DNA from: Pomphorhynchus laevis
Taxonomy: Eukaryota > Acanthocephala > Palaeacanthocephala > Echinorhynchida > Pomphorhynchidae
Assembly (NCBI GenBank): GCA_012934845.2
Contig: WNNJ02002084.1
Coordinates: 94,536-158,535, forward strand
Direction: 5' to 3'
DNA: 64,000 nucleotides
Below are positions 1-11,773 of this stretch, piece by piece. Within the stretch, counting starts at the first letter, position 1. Each line of letters starts with the position of its first letter. Under the pieces are notes generated by a model. It searched no databases, was not told the DNA's origin, and saw only the letters and a program-made list of their open reading frames with translations. Both the position numbers and the translations under genes were made by a program.

Positions 1-1857
1 GGGCGATCAAGACGAATGTTAAAGTCACCGAGAACAAAAGAAGGAGTATAAGACAATGAACAGTGAGACATTAGATCTGCAAGGTCGTTAAAGAAGATAC
101 GTGATGGGGCAACTGAACCTGGACGGTATACAATCACAAGTTCCAGAGGAAAGGCGTTGATAATCTGCATATGAGTAATTCGAACGAGGTGTAACGGATG
201 TTAACGTTGATTTTACGTAAAGACATTGGGTGACGAGCAATGGCAACAATACCGCCATGGTTAGACGCAGTAGATGTATGAGATGTAATTTGACGAGCTG
301 ATTCAACTAGAGAACAACCAGAGCGACATAGACGACGAATAGCAAGATCGTTGGAGTCAGTGTGCCAGGATTCGGTAATGCAGAGAATATCGATAGATAA
401 TTGATCGAAGATATCGAGAAGCATATCAGCTTTATGAAGAATGGAGCGAGTATTGAATAGACTAAGACGAAAAGTATGCTTAGGAGCGAGATCGACTAGC
501 GAAGAAGACAAGGGGGAGAGATGGGACGCCATCGAATTTTTGGCCTTGTGTGAAGAACGTGAAAATTTCCGTTGATTTTACGTATAGATAAGGATGACTC
601 GCCGTTTGTTTCACGTCGATGTTTTTCAATGCGAGCTAAATTGAGCTGGGCAATATCAGAAGGGAGCGGTCAGGAAAGATACGGCAAGTAGATGAAGTGG
701 TAAGAAGTTTAAAACGTTGGGAGAGTACCGAAGAGGCATGTGAACTATGTCGGAAAACGATTTTTAAGAGTGGAGGACTGAGATGATTGGATTTAGTGGA
801 TTTGTTTAAACGAATAAAGGATACAGGAGCGATATTATTGAAGAGTGATGGGTTATCATCAGGAAGAATGGTTGCTAGGATAGACCTGAAAGCAGATACA
901 TCATCATCGAGGCGAGATTGTGGAGAAGCAGATTCGGAAAGCTTTAAGTTTGATATGATTATACAGCGATCGCGCGAAGGAAAACGATTTCGTGGAAGTG
1001 GTGGACGGACAGAGCTGGTTGGAGTCGAGGTAGATGAGCAGATAGAAGTGGAAATGACAGGGGTGCTTGATAAAGAATTAATATTGGTTGGAGCAAGTGT
1101 GACAGGAGCGAGGTGTTGAATCGGTTGATCAGAGATGTGACTGGATATGATTTTAAATGAAGGATGTAACTTATTGGGAAGTGTTACGTGGGAGGTAGAG
1201 TAAGGAGAATTAAAATAGGTTGGGGCATGAGTGACAGGAATGGAGTGTTGAATTAGTTGATCGGAAATGTTACTGGAAATGATTTTGATGGAAGGGTGTA
1301 AATTATTGAGAGGTGATACAGGGGGGTCGAGTAAGGAGTTCGTGAGGAGAATAAAGAAGTTTGAGATTTATTTAGATTGGGGGAGGAATAGGAAAGAGGA
1401 GGTACGAGATGAAAAGCTTTGCCGTTAGCATTGTTAGAATGAGAAAGATTAATGGAAGTTTGGTACGTAGTTGAACGAGGAGTGTGTGAGAGAGTAGGTT
1501 CAATAATGGGATTATATGATGCGAAGTCAGGTGTTGATGCGAGGGAAACATCTAAAACAGCATTGGTCTGAGTGGTAGTGTGTGATACAGGAGTAGATGA
1601 GCAGGATAACTGTAGTAGTCGTACTGATGTACAAAAACCGCAAGTGAAATGTTTAAGTTTATACACTGAGTGGTCGGATATTTTAACACGAACAAGTGTC
1701 CATACATCGCAATCTTTGGAATCGCATCCAACTTCAAAGCTGGTATAACCATCATTGCATTTAGATGTGGAAGATTGTTGATCAGGAACAGGGATCTGAG
1801 ATCGCGCTTTTTTAGGCATAACCTTTTATTGATAGATTGAGCTCAATCCGCGAGCGT
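1..1857 (-). mobile_element. CR1-like LINE-A, copy 1 (5' half, cut by window edge)
   Basis: On the minus strand the copy runs from its 5' end near 1,857 to the window edge. ORF1 starts at 1,819 with a cysteine-rich zinc-finger segment (C-x4-C, a W, then F-x-CGFC) and, after frameshifts, ends in a conserved tail motif (HTRPKIRWRPISP) near 540. ORF2 begins at 532 in the same relation as in the full-length copy at 10,324-15,040 and carries the start of an APE-type endonuclease (LFNTRSI, ITESWH, SNHGGIVA). The ORF2 frame breaks near 134. The 5' UTR holds a 19-bp GC-rich motif at 1,848-1,866, also present at 10,407-10,425 in the full-length copy. Confidence 0.8.
540..1819 (-). pseudogene. LINE-A ORF1 (zinc-finger nucleic-acid-binding protein), degraded
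   Basis: The open part at 1,253-1,819 encodes 188 residues. Residues about 25-70 hold a C/C/CxxC zinc-binding pattern with a conserved W (CDVWT) and a CGFC box, typical of the PHD-like finger in CR1-type ORF1 proteins. A serine/threonine/proline-rich linker follows. The C-terminal part continues in other frames through 560-1,250, so the ORF has at least two frameshifts. The presumed role is RNA binding in the retrotransposition particle; this is inferred from the family. Confidence 0.6.
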
Positions 1858-1864
1858 AGCGAGC

Positions 1865-1942
1865 GGAACTGACAGGAATAATCTGGAACTGACAGGAATA
1901 ATCTGGAACTGACAGGAATAATCTGGAACTGACAGGAATAAT
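1865..1942 (-). repeat. Four tandem 20-bp units at the 5' end of LINE-A copy 1
   Basis: The unit ggaactgacaggaataatct is repeated nearly perfectly about four times immediately upstream (minus strand) of the copy-1 5' UTR. The position suggests monomer-type LINE promoter repeats. The other LINE-A copies have different short tandem units at the same place. Confidence 0.85.
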
Positions 1943-2772
1943 TGTATGTTTATCAGAAACAAAATATTTTAAGGTGAGTCAAGAATATTTTATTGGCAAT
2001 GAGTTTGTTATTACCACGCAGTTCATTCTGGATCTTGGTATAATTGTTCAAAACAATCTGAAAACACGTGCTAACACTGATAGGATTTGTAACGCTGCAA
2101 GAAGAATGACCTATATTGTCAAAAAATGCTTTAAAGATTTATCTCCCGTTTGTGTTGTGCGTTTATATAATGCTCTTATAAGACCGATATTAGAATATGT
2201 GTCGCCAGGAGTCTTTCCGTGTACGCGTACAGAACTTGATCAATTAGAGCGCAAACTTCGACGGTTTACGAAATTATGTCCTCATGTACGATATCTTCTC
2301 TATGAGGCACGAATAAAAAGTTTGAATATACCGACAGTGCGTGAAAGGTTCCTTCTTTTCGAATTTCTAGTTATGTATCGACTAATTAATGAAGATGAAA
2401 ATTTTCCAGCAAATGGAGTTGAACTCAATGAATGGGATAGCGTAGAGAGCACTTGAAAGTACTAGTAGTGCATGAGCACGGAAAATACCCTCGTCATTTC
2501 CGACTATCCCATCGGGCGGTGAATGTTTGAAATCGTCTTCCAGTTGATGTCGTTGCGGTGCATACAGTCAATGAATTTAAATCCAATATAAAGAACTGGA
2601 TTCGAAATGGGAAGGAGTGGTGGTTGCTGCAGTATCCATGGTTCTGATATATATACGTAATGATTTTTTTTATTTTTTTCTTGTGTTAATTTGTTTTTTT
2701 TGTGAGCAGTCAAAACAGCCTAATGGCTATGACCTGTAGTAATAATAATATTTTTTAATAATAATTATTATT
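1943..2772 (+). mobile_element. 3' fragment of a CR1-like LINE (post-RT region and 3' tail)
   Basis: An open stretch at 1,974-2,456 encodes 160 residues matching the region after the reverse-transcriptase domain of CR1/Rex-type LINEs: DLGIIVQNNL, then LYNALIRPILEYVSP, then a basic LERKLRRFTK segment. Frameshifted downstream sequence gives the usual C-terminal end (NRLPVDVV-like). The 3' end is an AAT-rich run (aataataata, from about 2,740). The 5' part is missing, as expected from 5' truncation. Confidence 0.7.
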
Positions 2773-2859
2773 CAAACAAATCTCACAATTTTAGGTTCCT
2801 TTAAATAGGCCTCAAATGTCACATTATTTTTGTTTGTTGTCTTTTCCAATACTACGTAT

Positions 2860-3530
2860 TACACGTAGACTCGTCGATGCTGCTCTTATCGGGTCGATGA
2901 TATGCTGATCGCGATCCACGGATACAACAGGTAGTCATTCTTGCAAGAAGTATACCCAGGCAAGAACGTAATTTGGATATTATGTCTGTATACCTTGCAC
3001 GAATACCTCGTTTTCCTTGTTTCAAGAGTAGCAATCCGCTTCAAGAGTGATGTGGTACCTTTACCAGTGCCGCGAAAACTTGAAAACACAACGGGGAGGA
3101 AGGAAACGTGTTCTATTGTCGTTACCCTTTCAAGATACTTGCTACGTTTTTGCTGCTAATGATATTCAAAACACGATTCTGTGGATCTTCTGGAGTTTGA
3201 CGGAGCAAACACATTAAAAATGCAGACGACAATAAAAGTGCGCTCCGTTCTATCTCCAAATATACCTAAGCAGGTTATGTCTGATCTTACCTCATTGTCT
3301 GTAGTTGTAGATTCATTTTCAAAGACTGTATCGGGGGTAACTTACTCAAGATTGGTTCTATCGTGACACTTGAACAGATTTCAGTCAGTGAGTTTGCGAT
3401 GAAGTCTCGGACCACGTCGTGCCTCATAGACGGAAGACCTCCTAAGGGACATGAAAATGAGTGAGCAAGATAGGTGTATTCACCACATTGACATGTCTTT
3501 GGAGTAAGACATGTCTTACTTGACGTCTTT
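2860..3530 (-). mobile_element. LINE-R fragment: zinc motif plus restriction-like-endonuclease-type C-terminus
   Basis: Reading the minus strand from about 3,500 and allowing frameshifts gives CQCGEYTYLAHSFSC, PLGG and RHDVVRDFIA, then a stretch ending VTIEPIL, then RSDITCLGIFGDRTERTF and FAPSN. This order (C-x-C...H...C followed by RHxxxRD and a D-rich core) is the C-terminal architecture I associate with RLE-type retroelements. The fragment has several frameshifts and stops. The exact clade is not certain. A related reverse-transcriptase fragment lies at 31,830-33,330. Confidence 0.5.
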
Positions 3531-3535
3531 GGAGT

Positions 3536-4275
3536 AATAATAATAAATTTCGGTGCGAATATGTGGCATACTATACAACTCCGAATGTCTTGTATTATGA
3601 GAGTACTGATTTGCTGGAGACGTTATATATTGAAGATTTCTAGGAGATCTGAAAAGCTTTCGACATTTAGTGTAAAAAATTCTTTCAAACACCTAATGCA
3701 GGAAAATTTACGCTGCATATTCTGCTAGCTTTGCGATGTGTTCGATACAGCATTTCTAAATCTTTGACATATTGCGAAATAGGGGATATCCATAAATTTA
3801 TATGCTTTCTATGGTTGCTCGATAAAAATAACCTTAATCATTACTAGTCATACCTAACGATCTCAGTTTGCGGAGCAGAAAAATACGTTTGGAACATGAA
3901 TTTGCAATATATTCTTCATGAAGACTCCAAGCCAGTGTTCTATTAAAGGTAATACCTAAAATTTTCAGCGCCTCATATCGATCAATAAGTTCACCATTAT
4001 AAGTTGCTGATGGTAGATTAGATAATCGACTCTTTAATTCGATGGATATAATTAATTCCTTTGTTTTTCGTGTATTTAGTATCAGTCGATTTTTATTCAG
4101 CTACTCCGCAACATGTTTTAATTCATCGTTAACCACATATACATCATTTGATTCATTTGCATCTATTAAAACAATCAACCTAATGTAGGTATTCAATCAA
4201 CCATTCTTTATGTAGGTATTCCTACGGTATATTGGTTTCACGTCTTTCACAAATATCTTGAATAAAATAGGCGAT
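3536..4275 (-). mobile_element. LINE-D, 3' half (RT motif PILF to 3' end)
   Basis: Minus-strand translation gives SPILFKIFVKD at about 4,270, then LNKNRLILNTRKTKELIIS, ITFNRTLAWSLHEEYI, a cysteine/arginine-rich segment and RHSEL near the end. These are the late RT, post-RT and C-terminal features of a Jockey/CR1-type LINE. The 3' end is a short TTA repeat at 3,536-3,548. The 5' half of the same element is at 8,263-9,240; LINE-A copy 2 separates them. Confidence 0.6.
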
Positions 4276-7200
4276 AAAAACAAAAATCTAAATCATGTGT
4301 CGAGAAGGTGGGTACAGAGGCGGTATTTGAATGTAATAAAGGATGGAGCGCGGCGGACTCGAGAGGGATCTGATTAAAGGCGAGTGAGGCGGCGACGATG
4401 AAGAACCGGAGACCGTAATTGTTAGAGTAATTGGGAACGTGGAGTAAGAAGGAATTACAGAAACGCAACGATAGAGAGAGGTGGGGCGAGTGTCGTCTGC
4501 GAAAGGGAGGTTGATGAACGATGGGGAGCCGACAGCGATGAAACGGAAAGTTACAAGAAGGCGGAGTTGTATGCGGATGTCGATGGTGGGCTAGGAGATT
4601 TTGACAAGTTATGCTGGTGTGTGGTCAAAGTGACGGAAACGTATGAGCACTCGAACGGCGGAGTTGATTATTCGTTGTAGGGGTAGGATGATGGATATTG
4701 GAGAATTAGCGAACAGGCTGAGGCTGTAATCGATTTTAGGCAAGAGAAGCGATGAAAGAAGAGACATACAAGAACGGAAGTCGATAAGGAGGCGGATACG
4801 GCGGATGTCACGGAGAATTAAGTTAGACGAGCGGACCTTGTCGCGGACGAAGGGTTTAAGGGAACGGTGATCATAGAAATGGAAGCCTGAGAAAGTGAGA
4901 TTGTGGACTATGGGGATGATTGATGAGGCAAAAGATACAGTGGAAGGAGATATGCTAGGTTTACGGGGGAGGATATACTTTATTTTTGACTTGTCTGGGT
5001 TTATAACGAGACGAAGATGGGAGAGACGTTTGTGTATGGAAGAAAGACAGTTGGAGACAGAAATTGCGATGTCGTGTATGCGATGGGCGGCTCATGATCA
5101 TAGATAACTATGTCATCGGCGTTTTGCATGACGTTAAAGGATTAAGGTTTGGTAAACAGGGAGATCGCCAAGCAGAAGACATAACATCAGAGGACCTAGG
5201 ACTGAACCTTATGTGACCCACAGAAAATAGGTATGGGATCGGATGATTATAAATTTGAACGCGAAAAAAACGGTCAGATAGATATAAGGAAAACCATGCT
5301 ACGGTGGAGAAAGAAAAACAGTAAATATAACGAAGGAGAGAAGGATGGATTGGTCGACGATGTCGAATACGGAAGAGAGGTCGAGGAAGATGAGAACACT
5401 ATATAGAGCCTTGTCACGAGAAATAAGTAGGTCGTTGTAAACTTTCAGTCAGGCGATTTCGATGTTGTGATTAGAGCGAAAGGCAGATTGGAAAGGAGAG
5501 TACAGATTGAATGAAGAGAGATACACGTTGATCTATATTAAGATGAGGTGTTCTAAGAGCTTAGAAAGAATAGGGAGAAGTGAAATGGGGCGATAGCTAG
5601 AAGGAAGGGAGCGGTTGAGCGATTGTTTCTTAAGGATGGGACGAACGATGGCGGATTTCCAGTAAAGGTTAGATACAACTGCGGATGGACGAGTTAAACA
5701 AGATGGTGAGGAAAGGGGATATCGATGATCATGTGTATTTAAGTATGGGGGTAGTCACTGGACTGGTAGGTGAGGTTTTGTTGGATAAGGACATGATGAC
5801 AGATGAGACTTCGGCAGGTGAGACAGGGTGAAGATGAAAGAGTTCCGGGAGGATGAGGCGAGGCGAGAGAGTGGGATGGGATGGATAGGGGTGTGAGAAA
5901 GTAATGGTAATACTTTGGTCTAGAGAAATGATGAATAATCATGGGGGTTAATGTTGCAAGACGAAGAGTAGCGAGAAAGAATTGAGTTAAAATTATGCCA
6001 GAGAGACTTAGAGTTGAATGAAGTGATGATTTTATTCTTCCATAAGGAGTTGCATTTGGTACGTAGTAGGTTGAAATGAGACCGGCAAAATACAAGATAG
6101 TAATCACGGAGTCGGAGTGAGCGAGCGGATATCACGTCTGAGAGAGCGGTGATAGACTCAAAAAGCATAACGGAGTCGACGCTTTGAGAGTAGGTATTGG
6201 ATGTCCAACCATGGGTCACTATGCAAGCAACGGTGAGGGTGAAGCTTGAAGGGCAAGAGAAGATCGAGAGTGGATGTTAGTTCAGAGTCGAAAAGATTGA
6301 CGATATCGCGATGAGAGAAATATGTTATTATGGGAGAAGTTGTACGATTTAAGTCAGGCGGAGCGGAGAAGGGGGAGGTCAAGATTTCTCCATGGGCGGC
6401 GTAGGATTGTAGGTGTCTGAAGCGGGGGAGTGGTTGGAAGTGAGATCAAGGATGACGAGGAAGTGATCGGATAAGTCCTGATCAGATATTAACAATAAGT
6501 TATATGCAGCAAAACGATCGGGGACAGCTATGTTGTCGAGTGCCTCGATAGGGATATGTGTGCGGGCAGTGGAGACGAGTTTGTAATTGTAGTTGGATAG
6601 AATGTTGATGAACTGGATATAATCGGTGGAAGAGGGGCGTTCGAGGCGTATGTTAAAATCGTCAAGAACGAGTGAAGGGGTGGATGACAAAGAATAATGG
6701 GAAAGAAGGTCAGCGAGTCGGTAAAAAATTAGGGGGTAGATATGATGAACCAGGACAGTATACAATGTCGAGATCTAGAGTGATCAGGCTAGAAGAACGA
6801 CAAGTGAGCAATTCAAAATAGCAAGGACTGAAAGTGGGGGTAATTTTGGGAAGAGACGCGGGGTGACGGTGAATGCGACAATTCCGCCATGATTAGAGTA
6901 TTTAAAAGGGGATGAACTGAGGGGGCGGGCGGCTTCGACTCCTGAGCAACCTGCAGAGAGCAAACGGCGAATTGAGATGTCGTCGGAATCGGAGTGCCCG
7001 GATTTGGTGAAGCAGAAGAGATCGATGGATTGCTTGGCGAATAGATTGAGGATAAGATCGGATTTATGGATAATATATCTAGTGTTGAGGAGACCGAGTC
7101 ATAAACCGTGTGTGGTGGTGAAAAGGTTCTAGCGTAGAAGGTACATAGAGAGAGGATGAAGCGTCATTGAATTTTGCGGCGGGTGTGGAGAACTTAAAAT

Positions 7201-8262
7201 TTCCGCCGATGTTTCGGATAGAGAGGGATGTTTCGCCGTTTTTCTCGCGATGACGTTTTTTGATTCGCGCAGAAGAGAGTTGAGCGATTTTGGAAGGAGT
7301 GCGATCGGGGAAAATGCGAGTGTTTGAAGAGGATATAAGTTTAAATCGTTTAGAGAGGACAGAGGACACGTGATAGCGATGCTTGAAAACAATTTTTAGA
7401 AGATGGGGCTGAGAAGGATTTGATTGCAAAGGTTTGTTTAGGCGGATGAATTTGACAGGAGAGATGTCGTTCAAAAATGATGGTTTATCCGCAGGAACAA
7501 GAGACGATACGATGGATCTTAAGGCGGAAACATCGTGGTTAAGACGTGCTTGTGGAATTAAGGTGGTGGAAGGAGTGATATTAGTGACGATGATGCAACG
7601 ATCGCGAGAAGGTAAACGTTTTTGTAAAGGAGCACGAGTGACGTGAGTGGGTGAGTTCACCATAGGTGATCTGGCAGTTGAGGATTCGGAGGGAGTTGGT
7701 TGACAGCGGGAAACATAGAGGATAAAGGTTATATAAATGGTGGCATACCATTGCGGACAGGTTATGAGTGGTAAGATCGTGGAGGTTGGTGGATGTGATT
7801 TTGATTGATGGATGTAGGTTATTGAGAAACGAGACAGTAGGGACGAAACTAGGTGTTGGGAGTAGATGACATGGGATGGGAAGTGTATATGGTATCATGG
7901 TCAATGGGTGGAGAAAGAACATTGGAAACGACGGAGATTGCTTGAGGATACGTGTTGGATGTTGATATGTGCTTATTTGATAGGTTGCGGTTTAATTTGT
8001 TTGCACAAAATCCACAGTGGAAGTCTTCTTTAGAATTACTGTTGTCGCCGCGATTGTTGTCCAGACGCTGCAGTCATGTGTCGATCACTGTACTTGCAGT
8101 CGAGCATAGTTTGTGTCAGTCGTGGCTGTTTTCTTACGTCCTCCCATTAACTTCCTTGTGTTGAAGCTGTTAAATTTGCTACTGCAACTGATTGAATTGA
8201 TCTGCAACTGATTGAATTGTTCTACAATGTGAGTATTTATAAGAATCAAGACAATTTTTTTA
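4276..8262 (-). mobile_element. CR1-like LINE-A, copy 2 (nearly full length, decayed)
   Basis: This minus-strand copy carries ORF1 (start near 8,150, MGGRKKT, matching MGAKKKN in the copy at 10,634) and ORF2 from about 7,170 down to 4,290. Endonuclease remnants (LVLDDFNIRLERPSS, SDHFLVILDL) lie at 6,379-6,765 and RT remnants at 4,900-5,650. Many stops and frameshifts make it inactive. Its 3' tail stops before the hairpin found in other copies. Its 5' UTR holds two ~20-bp tandem units containing caattcaatcagttgca (about 8,185-8,225). It is inserted into LINE-D. Confidence 0.8.
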
Positions 8263-9240
8263 ATATTCCTCCCTGCAGAATTCCACACTTTACCTTGCAA
8301 ATACTCGACATGATCCTCTCGCATTTAATCCTGTGTGTTCTGTCTGTGAAATAATCATGTATCCACTTAACCACCAAAGCGGAAATGTGGTACTTAACTT
8401 ACAAATTAATATATCGTGCCAATTCTATCAAATGTTTTAGTAAGATCAAATTGAATCCTTCTTACAACTTTTTTACTGCGATTTAGGCTGCACAAAAAAT
8501 TGGATTTTTACGTGGCAAATGCGTGGCGACGCACGCTTAAATGACCACCACAAAAAATCTAAGTTATATGTCGAGAAGGTGGGAACGAGAACGCATGAGG
8601 TATTTGTATGTGATAAAGGAGGTAGCGCGGCGGACGTTCAGCGGGATCTGATTTCAGGCGAGGAGGCAGCGACGAGAAATGATTGGAGACCGTAGTTGTT
8701 GGATTAATTGGGAACGTGTAGTAAGAGGGAATGACATGAACGCAGTGATCTACGTTGACGCCACCAGGTCTTTTTGAAACTAGTGCTATATTAGCACTTT
8801 TTTGCTTGTCAGGCACAACGCCTTTCCGAAAACATTCTGAGAACTAACTCTACAGAATTGGGGATAATTCTGTTCCGAATTCTTTGACCAACCATGTTGA
8901 TATTCAAGGACCGACTGCTTTACTTAGCTTATCTTATTAATTAGTTGTTCACATCAATATCGCTTAAATTTGGAACATCAAGGTATCTCTAGCTTAGCTG
9001 TCTCAGTTGTTGGAATCCTACGAATTAGTTGAATCGTTACTGTACGGCATGGGATCAGTAAGAGACTTATTAATACCATTAATCACTTTGTATACGTCCT
9101 CATATGTATTTCCAGCACGTAATAAATTATCAACTCTTGAGTACGTACCCTTCACATGTCTCCACAATCCTTTTTGATCCTTATTTTTTAATCTATTTGC
9201 AAACCACTTTCTCTCTTAGATGTTCCAATTTAAGAATTCA
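8263..9240 (-). mobile_element. LINE-D, 5' half (start of RT), interrupted
   Basis: Minus-strand sequence reads WFANRLKNKDQKGLW near 9,200, KAVGPDNI, VVPDKQKSANIALVSKRPGG at 8,770-8,816, and FDLTKTFDRI, KWIHDYFTDR and CGILQGGIL at 8,270-8,460. These are RT motifs in normal order, ending exactly where SPILF resumes at 4,270. The frame shifts several times. A LINE-A fragment (8,495-8,745) interrupts it, and some RT sequence appears lost at that point. Confidence 0.6.
8495..8745 (-). mobile_element. LINE-A 3'-terminal fragment (copy 3)
   Basis: About 250 bp match the LINE-A 3' end, including the ORF2 C-terminus and the 3' stem-loop (GCGTGC...ACGC, then ttgccac on the minus strand). It is severely 5'-truncated and lies within LINE-D. 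Confidence 0.7.
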
Positions 9241-9356
9241 GGTTATTGGATAAAATGGCATATTCTAATACACGACGACGAAAGCATTATTTCGTGGATT
9301 TTGGATGTATTTAATAACTGGAGTAATCCAGCATAAATCATTATCATTGTGATATA

Positions 9357-9425
9357 TACCATATGTAACGTTTATTATTTGTTTCAGATGATTAAATAAA
9401 GCTTCTCGAAAGTCTGATATCATTA
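9357..9425 (+). repeat. Possible LTR 3' part (AATAAA, R-U5-like) of Ty3/gypsy element
   Basis: A ~70-bp segment beginning atatgtaacgtttattattt, with an AATAAAGC and ending near gtctgatatcattac, recurs in the same orientation at 23,310-23,380. The first copy lies directly upstream of the gypsy gag remnant, where a 5' LTR should end. Calling it an LTR is an inference. Confidence 0.45.
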
Positions 9426-9439
9426 CCATTTATTTAAAT

Positions 9440-10318
9440 ATTGCTTACAACTTATGGAAAACGAAACTCATGATTCACCATTGCTGGCTTCACACAGATA
9501 CACTAGCGCGGTATTTGCAACCCTGTAAGCTGACGATCGGCATCTCTGATCCTGAAGCAGTTGACGTTTGGCGACAATGGCATGATACGCTCGAAGAATT
9601 TCTTACTCATATTTGAGCTAATAAATCGAATAAATTAATGATTTTATGCAATTATGTTTCTCCAAACCTTTACCGAAGTATCAGAGAAGCAATTAACATG
9701 TTAAAACAAATGTTTGGTAAAACAATTAGCGTCATTTACTCGCGATATTTACTGTGTTCACGTAAGCAATCAGGCTGAGAATGAGTATCTCAGTATTTAG
9801 ATAAACTAATGTGGATGGCATCCGACTGTAAATTTAAAGCGTTAACCGCGGAAGAGCATCGCGACCAATCAGTTCTCAACGCTTTCATATCTGGTCTCAA
9901 ATCGAATGTTATCAGAGAACGATTGCTTGAAAACACATCGCTGACTCTTAGTATAGCATGTCCACAAGCAAACCTTTAAAACAGGTTCAGTCCCGTGCTG
10001 CCGAAATAGGCCAATCTCCTAATCAAACTCCGAGTATCACAGCTACGAAGATACCTATACATACTGACGACAAGTAAATTCCTAAAAGTATGGATTCCGA
10101 TACTGACCAAACAATTATCGCAGGTTCAAAACGCATGCCCCGAATTCGGAAATGTTTCTTTTACGGAAAAGCTTTAACGGACTATATGTCCAGCGAAGGA
10201 TGCAGTCTGTTCGAAATGTGGGAAGGTCGGACATTTCTCTCGAGTATGTCAAAGTAGCTCAAAACCTTTAACATTTGCAGTCTTGGCAATTTCAACCGAT
10301 TCCAGAATTATCATCCCT
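9440..10318 (+). mobile_element. Ty3/gypsy gag remnant with CCHC knuckle
   Basis: With a few stops and frameshifts the plus strand encodes a gag-like protein: WRQWHDTLEEFL, NKLMILCNYVSPNLY, ISGLKSNVIRERLLEN and a retroviral-type zinc knuckle CSKCGKVGHFSRVC at 10,208-10,249. The frame runs up to 10,323 and continues into the protease at 15,041 once the intervening LINE-A is taken out. It is defective. Confidence 0.7.
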
Positions 10319-10633
10319 ATGTAAAAAAATTTAGGTTTCTTAAAAAAATTTTGGTTTCTAATAAACATACAATCTAAAGTAAATACAATTACAACAACTT
10401 ACATTCCGCTCGCTTTGCTCGCGGAAAATCTTTTCTACCAAGATTGTAAAACAATCAAACTACAATCTTCGACGACAACCTTCGACGACAACTAACGACA
10501 ACCATCGACAACCATCCGCTTGACAATTATCGACAACCATCGACAACCATCGACGACATCCGCTCGCTACTTACAACTAACGCGAACTACTTACAATTAT
10601 TTAAAAATCGTAAACTATTGCAACCTACAGTTA

Positions 10634-11773
10634 ATGGGAGCCAAGAAGAAAAATCTACCAAAAGCCAAGCGAGCAATCTCTGTTGATACCGATAAAACCG
10701 GCAAGCTCGAGAACATACAAGTGGAATGCTCCGCTAGCGGCTGTCAAATCTGGACATCAGTAACACATAATTGTGCTTTGGGTCAGGAAACTTGTGGCGG
10801 GCCACCGTTCTACTGCGGATTCTGTGCGGCGAAACAAATCAACTTGTTAATAAAACGATTAGAGCAATTGGAAATGGCATCGCAGCATGATCGAATTTCT
10901 CAAATTTCTGACAAATCTACTGAGACAGTGAAGGAGCCGCAAATTGTATCGCAGCAAGATGGATTTTGTCAAGTTTATGATAAATCTACCGAGACAGTGA
11001 CGGAGCCGCAAATTGTTACAACTAATGTATATTCACTCCCCGACACCCCACGTCCCGTCCTTCCCGTCTCGTCTCTCAATACCTTGCATCCATCAATCAA
11101 AATCACCTCCACCAACCTCCACTATCCTTCCACTCATAACCTTTCCTCACATCGCTTGCCACCCTCTTTATTATCATTATCCTCTATGTCTCCCGTCGTC
11201 AAACCAAATCCCTCCAAATCATCAACTGCCAGCTCTTCTATCGTGATCTCACCTACTCACGTCAGTCGTCCTCCTTTACGGAAGCGCTTTGCTTCTCGTG
11301 ATCGTTGCGTCATTGTCACTAATATCACGCCTTCTAACTCCTTATCTCCACAAGCACGTCTAGACTACGATGTTTCCGCCTTCAGATCCATCCTCTCGTC
11401 TATTGTCTCTGCGGATAAACCTTCTATTTTCAAGGACATTTCTCCTGTCGCATTTATCCGTCTAAACAAATCTTCTCAATCTAATCCTTTCCTGCCCCCT
11501 CTCCTAAAAATTATTTTCAAGCATCGCTCTCACGCGTCTTCTGTCCTCTCTCCACGATTTAAACTCATGTCATCTTCAACCATTCGAATTTTCCCCGATC
11601 GCGCCCCTTCTGAAATCGCTCAAATCTCTTCAGCCACCATCGAAAAACGTCGTCGCGAGGAAAACGGCGAAACATCACTCTCCTTACGCTACATAGACGG
11701 AAATTTTCAAGTTGTCCACACCCGTCCCAAAATTCGATGGCGCTCCATCTCTCCTATGTGTCTTCTCCACTAG
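10634..11773 (+). CDS. LINE-A ORF1, zinc-finger protein (intact ORF)
   Basis: The 379-codon ORF begins at the ATG at 10,634, chosen because copies 1 and 2 start at the equivalent basic MxxKK peptide; an in-frame upstream ATG at 10,520 falls in the repeat-rich 5' UTR. Residues about 30-75 form a Cys-rich zinc-binding module (VECSASGCQIWTS...FYCGFCAAK), like the PHD-like finger of CR1 ORF1. A short helical segment (LLIKRLEQLE), two near-identical ~30-residue repeats around TEPQIV/KEPQIV, and a Ser/Pro-rich linker follow. The basic C-terminal third ends in HTRPKIRW. It presumably binds element RNA. Its last ~35 bp overlap the ORF2 start at 11,737. Confidence 0.75.
   Translation: MGAKKKNLPKAKRAISVDTDKTGKLENIQVECSASGCQIWTSVTHNCALGQETCGGPPFYCGFCAAKQINLLIKRLEQLEMASQHDRISQISDKSTETVKEPQIVSQQDGFCQVYDKSTETVTEPQIVTTNVYSLPDTPRPVLPVSSLNTLHPSIKITSTNLHYPSTHNLSSHRLPPSLLSLSSMSPVVKPNPSKSSTASSSIVISPTHVSRPPLRKRFASRDRCVIVTNITPSNSLSPQARLDYDVSAFRSILSSIVSADKPSIFKDISPVAFIRLNKSSQSNPFLPPLLKIIFKHRSHASSVLSPRFKLMSSSTIRIFPDRAPSEIAQISSATIEKRRREENGETSLSLRYIDGNFQVVHTRPKIRWRSISPMCLLH

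Noticed and set aside
787-1119. Open frames antisense to LINE ORFs (also 14,526-14,778, 19,220-19,537, 30,669-31,220, 62,947-63,174)
   Set aside because: They mirror codon structure of the real LINE ORFs on the other strand and have no motifs of their own.
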